This document shows, in pieces, positions 37,071 to 44,453 of a stretch of 44,453 nt of DNA (position 1 is its first letter; each line of letters opens with the position of its first letter). This stretch comes from Shewanella surugensis (GTDB lineage Bacteria; Pseudomonadota; Gammaproteobacteria; Enterobacterales; Shewanellaceae). The translations under genes and the position numbers were made by a program. Where the stretch lies: the NCBI RefSeq assembly GCF_023284005.1, contig NZ_JAKIKS010000038.1, forward strand, positions 1 to 44,453, given 5' to 3'. The notes beneath the pieces were generated by a model that saw only the letters and a list, made by a program, of their open reading frames with translations, was not told where the DNA came from and ran no database searches.

Positions 37071-37085
37071 ATTAGATAATCTAAT
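37071..37085 (-). terminator. AT-rich palindrome, possible terminator of the HAD gene
   Basis: A perfect 7-1-7 palindrome ATTAGAT-A-ATCTAAT six bases after the HAD gene stop; on the minus strand it is followed by CTGTTTTTG. The stem is weak, so a binding-site role is an alternative. Confidence 0.4.
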
Positions 37086-37091
37086 GCTTTA

Positions 37092-37742
37092 TTAGTGATT
37101 AAAAGCATCCAAACACTCTTTAAAAGAAGAATAGAAAAAAGTAGGCTTGTGTTTTATACATATTTCATCGCAACCAAAACCATGGCAAACATAGGCACTA
37201 TCGGCCCCAATAGCTTTTGCATAGTCAATGTCGATTAACGTATCACCAATATGTAGCATTTGCTGAGGTTGCAGCTCAGGAAAAACGGGCATAATAATGT
37301 CATAGTAACTCTCAGGCGAGGGCTTTTTCATTAAGCCTTCTCGTTCACCAATGACCAAATCAAAAGTCTCCGCTAAATGATGCTCATATAAAAAATCATG
37401 CAGTGCCCCTTCCTCTTTATTACTGACTATGACTAAATGACAACCTTGAGAGCGAAAAGTCCGTAATAATGAGGCCGAATAAGGATAAAGAGACTGTAAA
37501 TGTGCACACTTATTATGATACACATGACAAAACTCATCATATAAACGAAAGAGTGTCTCTTCAGATAACTTTGAGTGACTCAATGATTGCAATACACAAG
37601 TAAAGGCCTCTCCTGACATTAATTTTCCAGATAAATCACTGAGGTTTGCGTCAGGAATAACAATAGCAAGCGCAGCTTTAATCGCATCAAAGCTATTGCA
37701 TAAGGTACCGTCAAAGTCAAAACTAACTAATTTATATTGCAT
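37092..37742 (-). CDS. HAD-family hydrolase, phosphoglycolate-phosphatase-like
   Basis: Haloacid-dehalogenase superfamily phosphatase, subfamily I with a helical cap. Motif I is FDFDGTLCNS, motif II IVSNK, motif III the lysine in MKKPSPESY, motif IV GDTLIDIDYAKAIGA, all intact. Length 216 aa suits phosphoglycolate or pyrophosphatase-like enzymes; substrate unknown. Start ATG 37742 has GGAGG 6-10 bases before it. The gene stands alone. Confidence 0.85.
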   Translation of the reverse strand: MQYKLVSFDFDGTLCNSFDAIKAALAIVIPDANLSDLSGKLMSGEAFTCVLQSLSHSKLSEETLFRLYDEFCHVYHNKCAHLQSLYPYSASLLRTFRSQGCHLVIVSNKEEGALHDFLYEHHLAETFDLVIGEREGLMKKPSPESYYDIIMPVFPELQPQQMLHIGDTLIDIDYAKAIGADSAYVCHGFGCDEICIKHKPTFFYSSFKECLDAFNH

Positions 37743-37957
37743 CGTTCCTCCTCTTTTATTCCCATCATATTGCACTCGAATTAGTATTGTAGAAAAAACA
37801 CACAGCCGCTACTCGAACAAGAAACATTGTAACTTTAACATTTTAATTCATATTGATAGATATTAGCCTTCACCATCGATGCATGTTTTTTGAGGTACGT
37901 GTGTAAAATAATCTTTAATTAGGACATAAAACGGACGGCATATAACAAAGGACAAAC

Positions 37958-38425
37958 ATGCTAAAAATCAATATCCAAGAATAGCCTACTCTTTCTTCAA
38001 CCAAAAATCCCAACATCAAGCACATATACAAGATACTTTCGGTCATATTCCTTTCGTGAAGGAAAGACAATGGTCCAAAACCGATATGCTCTATAAATTA
38101 AAACAAGATAATAATGAATTAATTAGAATCGCAGGTTTAAGTCATGTCATCACACCAAAGAGCACTGAGAAAAAGGATATGCTTCACCGATATTAACTGA
38201 AGGCTTTCGCTCCTTTTTAGCCTACTCAACATCAAACATGGTTTGTTGTTATGTCAGGATGAGCTTATTCCGTTCTACCAACAGCTGAGCTGGTACGTCA
38301 TTAACGCCCGAGTTGTTTTCATGCAAAAACAAGGAGCCGAGCATTATCACTCTAATACTTTACTGTTAAGTGCAGGTGCGCCTCTCAATCCAACAGGCAT
38401 AGATTTAAAAGGATCACCTTGGTAA
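37958..38425 (+). pseudogene. Decayed upstream copy of the GNAT gene at 38597
   Basis: From ATG 37958 the sequence parallels the intact GNAT downstream: MLKI start, TFGHIPFVKERQW (intact copy: VFGDVPFIQQRQW), ITPKS, and a fairly intact C-terminus LLLCQDELIPFYQQLSWYVI then EHYHSNTLLLS and IDLKGSPW. There is an in-frame stop after eight codons, several frameshifts and a deletion in the middle. It is a tandem duplicate that has lost function. A short scrap resembling the gene's last codons (TATTGATTTAAAAGGACTGA, around 38570) lies just before the next copy, hinting at a third unit. Confidence 0.8.
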
Positions 38426-38596
38426 GGGGGATTATTTAAACATAAGCGTAAAGCTCTATACTTGCAAATAACACACTACACTGCCTTAATTAATTTAATA
38501 AGACTAACCTATAAGAGCAGGTTTAAAAGTTCATATTGGAAATAACGATATAAAATAATGATTTAAAAGTATTGATTTAAAAGGACTGAGTATACT

Positions 38597-39109
38597 ATGT
38601 TAAAAATCGACAATTACCATAGTTTAACCACAGAAGAAAAACAAAGACAGCAAGTGTATATTCACGAGGTTTTCGGTGACGTTCCCTTTATTCAGCAACG
38701 CCAATGGGCTCAGCCAGATTTTGTTTTTGCCTTCAGGCAAGATGATGATCTATTTTCATTTTTTAATCTCATCATTAGAGATGTTATTTTTGACCGTAAA
38801 AGAACAAAAATTGCCGGTGTCAGTAATGCCGTCACCCCAAAAAATTATCGTGGTAAAGGCTATGCCTCACAATTGTTAACCCAAGCCTCGCCGGTTATTT
38901 TTAATCAACTCAAAGTTGAACATGCACTTTTACTCTGCAGCAATGATTTAACGGATTTTTATCAACACTTAGGTTGGTATAAAGTCGACAGTAAAGTGCA
39001 ATTTGAGCAACGTAACGGTATAGAGCATTATCAGTCCAATACACTCTTGTTAAGCCCCAATACCCCTGTCAACCCCGAGAGTATTGATTTAAATGGCTTA
39101 CCTTGGTAA
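38597..39109 (+). CDS. GNAT-like acetyltransferase
   Basis: A 170-aa N-acetyltransferase-like protein. The acetyl-CoA loop is KNYRGKGYASQLL, preceded by the strand IAGVSNAVTP; the C-terminal half has HALLLCSNDLTDFYQHLGWYK, the GNAT pattern of a conserved Tyr before the last strand. Substrate unknown. ATG 38597 has AAGGA upstream. A dead copy lies directly upstream, and an IS3 element begins about 10 bases after the stop. Confidence 0.75.
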   Translation: MLKIDNYHSLTTEEKQRQQVYIHEVFGDVPFIQQRQWAQPDFVFAFRQDDDLFSFFNLIIRDVIFDRKRTKIAGVSNAVTPKNYRGKGYASQLLTQASPVIFNQLKVEHALLLCSNDLTDFYQHLGWYKVDSKVQFEQRNGIEHYQSNTLLLSPNTPVNPESIDLNGLPW

Positions 39110-39185
39110 AACTGAAGAGGTATAGTTAATTTGGCCACCTAATTAGAGACTGTATAATCTGTCTCATATCAACATAGGTGACACA

Positions 39186-39495
39186 ATGACAAAGAGAAAA
39201 GGTCGTAATTTTACTCCTGAATTTAGGCTTGAAGCAGCGCTATTGGTTTTAGAGCAAGATTACTCAGTAATAGAAGCCGCAGAAGCCATGAATGTCGGTA
39301 AATCAACCATGAGTGGTTGGGTAAAACAACTTAAATATGAATATGATGGCATCACTCCTAAAGCAACACCAATGACGGAAGATAAGCTTAAAATTCGTGA
39401 GCTAGAGAAACAAATTAAACGCATTGAAATGAAGAAAGAAATCTTAAAAATACTCAAGGGGCACACCGAGGCTACAGCTCTTTTGATGTTGGATT

Positions 39496-39515
<20 letters not shown>
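39186..39515 (+). CDS. IS3-family OrfA
   Basis: DNA-binding OrfA with the helix-turn-helix FTPEFRLEAALLVLEQDYSV / EAAEAMNVGKSTMSGWVKQL and a leucine-zipper-like tail (IRELEKQIKRIEMKKEIL). The family usually reads EILKKATALLMSDS here; this copy reads EILKILKGHTEATALLMLDS, so about 20 bases appear inserted where the A-rich slippery site for -1 frameshifting to OrfB should be. Confidence 0.8.
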
Positions 39516-40289
<774 letters not shown>

Positions 40290-40295
40290 CCACTT

Positions 40296-40553
40296 CAACT
40301 CTCACCCACTAGAAGAGATAGATTATTTTTGCTTAGCGCGATAACGATAGGTTTACTGACGCTATTAGGGAAAGCGGGTGAGGATGCGGATTTAGAGAAT
40401 ATATTGAAGGCGAATACCAGCAAAACGCGCACTTATTCATTATTCCGCCAAGGGTGTGAATATTATGAATTGTTACCTGAAATGCGAGAAGAATGGGCAA
40501 AGCCATTGATGGATAATTTTAATCGATACCTTGAACAACATCATATATATTGA
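40296..40553 (+). pseudogene. IS4-family transposase C-terminal fragment
   Basis: An open frame without a proper start, DRLFLLSAITIGLLTLLGKA, then LENILKANTSKTRTYSLFRQGCEYYE, ends at 40553. This is the C-terminal helix region of IS4-type transposases (the ANT..R..SLF..G block). It begins right after the right end of the IS3 element, so an IS3 copy landed in or beside an IS4 remnant. Confidence 0.6.
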
Positions 40554-40839
40554 TCAATATTCGGCATTATTTAAAGATCAAAAAATGAGGAGGTCTCCAA
40601 GGTCATTAACATAATAAAACAAAGCCACCATATAAAACACTAAACACTAGCAGCGATCAAAAAACAAACACAATTTACTTTATTTCATCTCTTAACAATA
40701 ATGATTATAATACCGAAACAACATCAATTATTGCGCTTGTACCTTCATGTCATTTGAAACATAAAATCATTTGCTATTTGCTGTTCCAGATCTAAGATTA
40801 AAATAAAAAGCATCCAACACACTTTTTGAGGGCATCACA

Positions 40840-41277
40840 ATGAATCAATTCACCGCCATTGCTTTTGCATTAATCGCCGCTATTGGCAATGCCTTTTTTG
40901 TTATTGGACAAAAAAAAGCCATCGAATTAGCCAATCCCTTTACTTTCATCACTATCAGCGCCGTTTTTTGTGTGCTACTTACACTACTCTCGGCCCCTCT
41001 GTTTGGTCCCCCCAAATATGTCGAAGTAATTAAAGTCAATGGAATATGGGCGATTGTCAGTGGTGTCGGGCTTTTTTTAACCTATCTAGGGTTTAATTTG
41101 CTGTATTCCTCATTTGGCGCTTCCAGCTATATTCTCTATGCCGTGCTGTCTATCCTAACCACAGTCATCATTGTCAGCGGCTTGATATTTAAAGAGACCT
41201 TTAATATCTATCATTGGTTAGCATTGCTTTCAGCTATCATTACAGTCACCTTATTCAGTTTGGGGAACAGCAGATAA
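40840..41277 (+). CDS. Small DMT-superfamily (EamA/EmrE-like) membrane protein
   Basis: A 145-aa inner-membrane protein with four to five hydrophobic spans, equal to one EamA half-repeat. Landmarks are ALIAAIGNAFFVIGQKKAIE at the start and SYILYAVLSILTTVIIVSGLIFKET near the end, the half-repeat signature of DMT transporters. Such half-size proteins work as dimers; substrate unknown. A ribosome site (GAGGG) precedes ATG 40840. No partner gene of a paired SMR system is adjacent. Confidence 0.7.
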   Translation: MNQFTAIAFALIAAIGNAFFVIGQKKAIELANPFTFITISAVFCVLLTLLSAPLFGPPKYVEVIKVNGIWAIVSGVGLFLTYLGFNLLYSSFGASSYILYAVLSILTTVIIVSGLIFKETFNIYHWLALLSAIITVTLFSLGNSR

Positions 41278-41337
41278 TATTCACAAGTTCAACTCAGGTT
41301 ATTTAAGTTCACTTAGCTAAAAATTAAAGACAATACA

Positions 41338-41695
41338 ATGGGAACGGTAACAGGTTTAGGGGGGATCTTTTTTAAATCGCCCGATCCGAAAAAACTTGCC
41401 GCTTAGTTATATACCCGTGATACTTCTTTTGGCAGCTGTGTATTTCATGTCGATAGATCGGCAAAAAATGCCTATAACCTATGGTCTCCTTTCAAAGAAA
41501 ACACTGATTACTTTAAGCCCTCAGATAATACCTATATGATTAATCTCACCGTCGATAATTTACAAGAGGTCATGCAACAAGTTAAGCAAGGGGGGGGCGC
41601 AAGTTTTCGATGTGACCGAAGAACCGAGTCTTGGTCACTTCGGTTAGTTTATTGATCCTGATGGTAATAAAGTCGAGTTATGGCAACCCGTTTAA
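41338..41695 (+). pseudogene. VOC (glyoxalase-like) gene with two stops and a frameshift
   Basis: Glyoxalase/bleomycin-resistance fold protein: MGTVTGLGGIFFKSPDPKKLAA, stop, LYTRDTSFGSCVFH, YMINLTVDNLQEVMQQVKQGG, frameshift, AQVFDVTEEPSLGHFG, stop, FIDPDGNKVELWQPV. Both stops are TAG (41404 and 41645) at places where relatives have tryptophan (AAWY and HFGWFIDPDG), so each is one G-to-A change. The frameshift is an extra G in a run of eight (41590-41597). Confidence 0.85.
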
Positions 41696-41847
41696 AATGA
41701 GTAGTCATTCGTTATAATGGTGAGCATCCCCTTTAACATACCCAAGTAACATGAAGGTCCACGTTTAGCTTGGGTATAGAAGGATGTTTAGGGCATGCAA
41801 GTTTTCATACGCTGCCCAAGTCAATCATTTTCCAGCCTAACGTTGAG

Positions 41848-42801
41848 TCATATCTGCTCTGTGGGTATATTCAAACTCCTTTTACTTTCAACAAGTGTTT
41901 TTTTCCATAAACTTGATCGATAAGGAGCCAGTTCCTGAAAAACAAAATCATGCTTTTTATAACCTTTAACTTCAGAAAATAACCCCATCTTAATTTTTTT
42001 ATCATATTTATCCCCATTGATGAAGGTGCCGTGCAAAATATCAAAAATAACCACCATCAAACCAAAATTGGCATTGGCTTGTTTTGGGTTTTTAGAATGA
42101 TGAAACCGATGGTTTGGTGCCGCACTAAAAATGTAATTAAAAAAGCCCATTTTAAAATCAGCATTAATATGTTGATATGGTGCCAGCAATATGAAAATAC
42201 TGAAACGGAATATTAGAAACTCCTTACTGATCCCCAGCAAATACATTGGCGTATAAACCAGCGCAAAAGCCACTAAATAGCTCAATAAATTATTACGAAA
42301 ATTGTTAAGCCAATACATAGAGGTGGGACTATGATGCGTCGCATGCCCTCGCCATAATAAAGGTTGAGTATGCACTAAACGATGAGCCCAATAACTGAGA
42401 TATTCCATCAATAGAAAACCAATAATAATTTCCCAATAAATGGATAAGCTGGATAAAGAAAATGAGTGCTGATAATCCAAGGCCTCTATCACCCAAAAAC
42501 AGAGTGAAATATGAAAGATGGCAATCGCTGGGACTAACAGAAAATTATTAGTGATATAAAAAAAAGTATCCGTTTTTAATTCATTTTTTTCGAATGGTTG
42601 AGCCTTATCAAAAGGAATAAAGTACTCAAAAGATAAACAAAATATAGCTGCAATCACTCTAAGGATTAAAAAGTAGAGAACAACACTGAGGCCAGGGTCT
42701 AATGTAAAAAGTTGCCATGAAATCAACGTAAAAAGCGTCAATGATACGGGGAAGCCTAAAATGGATATAAACTGGTATGAGATGTTTCCTTTCTTCAACA
42801 T
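41848..42801 (-). CDS. Fatty acid hydroxylase / sterol desaturase family membrane enzyme
   Basis: Di-iron membrane oxygenase of the FA_hydroxylase superfamily, 317 aa with about six spans. The histidine clusters are HRLVHT (with preceding YWAHR), HATHHS, HINADF and NHRFHHSKN, in the usual order and spacing. Bacterial members hydroxylate or oxidise lipid chains; the substrate here is unknown. It lies 20 bases after the acyltransferase-like gene and in the same direction, so the two form an operon and probably act on one lipid. Confidence 0.85.
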   Translation of the reverse strand: MLKKGNISYQFISILGFPVSLTLFTLISWQLFTLDPGLSVVLYFLILRVIAAIFCLSFEYFIPFDKAQPFEKNELKTDTFFYITNNFLLVPAIAIFHISLCFWVIEALDYQHSFSLSSLSIYWEIIIGFLLMEYLSYWAHRLVHTQPLLWRGHATHHSPTSMYWLNNFRNNLLSYLVAFALVYTPMYLLGISKEFLIFRFSIFILLAPYQHINADFKMGFFNYIFSAAPNHRFHHSKNPKQANANFGLMVVIFDILHGTFINGDKYDKKIKMGLFSEVKGYKKHDFVFQELAPYRSSLWKKTLVESKRSLNIPTEQI

Positions 42802-42821
42802 GATGAGTTCCTTTATAATTA

Positions 42822-43610
42822 TTATCGTTTACCAACCACTAAATTTTTGATGCACTTGCTTAACCCCACGATGAAGGCTGTCGCATTCAGCTCTATAAAA
42901 ACTAACATAGCCTCACCCTTACTGTAATGAGGATTCATTTTGTTAAAAAATAAAGCAAATGGGCTAGAAGTCAGTTTTTTAGAACGCTCTAGTTGACTTA
43001 TGTTTTTTGGGGTCGCCTGAGAAAGTGCTAAGCTTTTCTCTTGATTAATAATGGAAATCTTTCTTGCATTAGCCGTTTCTGCAAAAATATGCTTCACGTA
43101 TTCAGGAGTGGGTCTATCCGCAACGGGATAAAGTTTATAAGCATTCTCAGCAAGCAATGTATAAACCGCAGGATTAGAAACTAAAGTCACATAACTAATT
43201 GGAGTGGCCATATGGCGAAATTTGAACTTTAAAAATTGTGAAAAACCAAATAGTACTGCCAGCTTCCCACCTTTATATCCGGTTTTAAAAAAGACTCCGG
43301 CACAAAAAACAGCATGTTCTTTACCCTTCACATCTTTTATCGATAATGTTGAAACATTGATAAAGCCAACGAGTTCTTTCGTTTTATTGTAAAACACACA
43401 AAGCTGAACAGCTTCAGTATTAAAAAAAGCATCTCTAAAAGCTACTTTAGTGAGGGTTAAAGATGACTCTTGATAAATGCTATAGATATTATCAAGTAAT
43501 TTTTGTTGTGATTGAGAAGAAAGAGATTGATAAGATAGCGTACTGACTTTTGAAATATTCTTAGGTTTATTACTAAAACGAAGAAAAGGTACACTTATTT
43601 TCAACAGCAT
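42822..43610 (-). CDS. Acyltransferase-like protein (GNAT fold suspected)
   Basis: A 262-aa protein I do not firmly recognise. The middle reads like a GNAT/N-acyltransferase: ELVGFINVSTL, HAVFCAGVFFKTGYKGGKLA in the place of the acyl-CoA loop, then LVSNPAVYTLLAENAYKLYP, with the NP...Y..L pattern of the last GNAT strand. The C-terminal region ends with a short hydrophobic helix (AMLVFIELNATAFIVGL). It is the first gene of a two-gene operon with the fatty acid hydroxylase, which makes a lipid- or acyl-modifying role likely but unproven. Confidence 0.55.
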   Translation of the reverse strand: MLLKISVPFLRFSNKPKNISKVSTLSYQSLSSQSQQKLLDNIYSIYQESSLTLTKVAFRDAFFNTEAVQLCVFYNKTKELVGFINVSTLSIKDVKGKEHAVFCAGVFFKTGYKGGKLAVLFGFSQFLKFKFRHMATPISYVTLVSNPAVYTLLAENAYKLYPVADRPTPEYVKHIFAETANARKISIINQEKSLALSQATPKNISQLERSKKLTSSPFALFFNKMNPHYSKGEAMLVFIELNATAFIVGLSKCIKNLVVGKR

Positions 43611-43997
43611 GGTGTAAATCCTTATACATAGAATAATAAGTTATTATTACTGGTTTAATCGAATTAAACTCATTCGTAGAGGATTTATATCATCTAATTT
43701 AAAAGGATGTCAATCATACCTCTTGATAATAAACAACAGGCAAGTAAGTTGATATCATGCTATTAAGGCGACATTAAAATAATAATAATTAATTAAATTC
43801 TAAACACCCATTAACAATATCAGAGTCAACAAAAACAGTTGGCATTAAATTAACCACCATAAATAACACATTGGATTAATATTTTATGATAACTAAAAAA
43901 CGCGTATTTTAAATTTAATAACAACAATGTTTTATTAAAAATAAATATTTCATTTAATATTAACAATATACATTTATGTGATAATTTTAATAATGAA
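43611..43997. other. AT-rich intergenic stretch
   Basis: About 390 bases, strongly AT-rich toward the right end; promoter region of the leftward hydroxylase operon. No ORF of coding character or nameable RNA is seen. Confidence 0.4.
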
Positions 43998-44315
43998 CTA
44001 ATCTCGCTCGATAGACATATTAACTCGATATACTGTACGACTCGCTTGACAAGCATCACCAAAACGCTTGCTCCCCTCATCACGCATGGCTTTAGCATAA
44101 GTATCAAAATAAGCTTGTAAGTCTACCTCTGAAATCAAGTGATAAATGACACTAAAATGGCTAAATCCCTTATCGATTAGATCAACGCGTTCGCACAGTT
44201 CAGCGTTTAAAAAACCTTGAAATGTCATCATTTTCTCAATATGGGGCTTTAACCAAGACAAATACTCGACAAGTACTTCATTTTTTATTTTTAAATCAAC
44301 TTGATATATAATCAT
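43998..44315 (-). CDS. DUF4286-like protein
   Basis: A 105-aa dimeric alpha-beta barrel-like protein: MIIYQVDLKIKNEVLVEYLS, MMTFQGFLNAELCER, FSHFSVIYHLISEVDLQAYF, AKAMRDEGSKRFGD. This fits DUF4286; function unknown. ATG 44315 has AGGTGAT 6-12 bases upstream. The end of an IS3-family element lies only about 35 bases upstream of the start, so the native promoter has probably been displaced. Confidence 0.75.
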   Translation of the reverse strand: MIIYQVDLKIKNEVLVEYLSWLKPHIEKMMTFQGFLNAELCERVDLIDKGFSHFSVIYHLISEVDLQAYFDTYAKAMRDEGSKRFGDACQASRTVYRVNMSIERD

Positions 44316-44351
44316 ATTTCATCACCTGACTTTCCCCATATCATGATACCC

Positions 44352-44453
44352 CGCACTAAAACTGGACACTCAATTAAGCGACTTTTTGCTGTTCATAATG
44401 CAGTGGGCTTTGATACCCAATTGCACTATGCCTTCTTGTTCGATTGTAATCAA
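44352..44453 (-). mobile_element. End of an IS3-family insertion sequence (partial)
   Basis: The element's end reads TGTCCAGTTTTAGTGCGGGG on the minus strand (about 44351-44370) and is preceded by the 3' end of orfB. The rest lies beyond the window. The ends differ from those of the IS3 element at 39118, so it is a different subgroup. Confidence 0.75.
44374..44453 (-). CDS. IS3-family OrfB transposase, C-terminus (partial)
   Basis: The last 25-26 codons read DYNRTRRHSAIGYQSPLHYE and then QQKVA before the stop at 44374-44376. The N.R.H...G..SP..YE block is the C-terminal signature of IS3-family OrfB. The gene continues past the right edge. Confidence 0.85.
   Translation of the reverse strand, partial: DYNRTRRHSAIGYQSPLHYEQQKVA

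Noticed and set aside
37958..38425. Possible programmed frameshifting in the GNAT duplicate
   Set aside because: There are several frame changes plus an early stop and missing middle sequence; decay explains it better.

Overview
The window looks like a chromosomal piece of a low-GC gammaproteobacterium, most likely Shewanella or a close relative. The main clue is the housekeeping block cydA-cydB-cydX / purL / mltF / tadA / yicG. As I remember it, the cyd-purL-mltF part of this order is a Shewanella arrangement. Frequent lipoprotein boxes, Gram-negative outer-membrane proteins and IS3/IS4/IS66-type insertion sequences agree with this. No database search was possible, so the genus is an inference.

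Layout. 1-1240: left edge with the start of a probable IS66-type accessory gene, an unrecognised 156-170 aa gene and two tiny overlapping ORFs. 1241-4035: a sugar-porin / GH5 glycoside hydrolase pair, preceded by a perfect 24-bp inverted repeat lying over the porin ribosome binding site. 4159-16460: accessory genes with many broken ones (a twice-frameshifted GNAT, a frameshifted MocR-type regulator, a DUF2726 remnant, a phosphoesterase with one internal stop, an IS4 fragment). Intact or possibly intact members are YdcF-like, GNAT, TlpA-like, DUF4019-like, a CAT-like protein with an internal deletion, and a secreted protein of six 49-residue repeats. 16593-20117: GntP-type permease, DUF2947-like, chalcone-isomerase-like and DUF6268-like outer-membrane proteins. 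20303-25309: TetR regulator divergent from an RND efflux adaptor-pump pair, with palindromic operator candidates between them and a strong terminator after them.

25372-36582 is the conserved core: cytochrome bd oxidase (including the 39-aa CydX), purL, mltF, a 49-aa basic ORF, a MITE-like element with a 4-bp target duplication, tadA and yicG. 37092-41695 returns to accessory DNA: a HAD phosphatase, a tandem GNAT duplication with one dead copy, a multiply damaged IS3 element, an IS4 C-terminal fragment, a small DMT-type membrane protein and a dead VOC gene. 41848-44315 holds a fatty-acid-hydroxylase/acyltransferase-like operon and a DUF4286-like gene. The right edge cuts through another IS3-family element.

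Two themes stand out. First, gene decay is heavy: at least six broken protein genes plus several IS remnants, in contrast to the intact core. This suggests IS-driven genome erosion or a recent lifestyle change. Second, several regulatory palindromes sit exactly where a cis element should act: over the porin RBS, between the GNAT and MocR genes, between tetR and the RND operon, and upstream of cydA.
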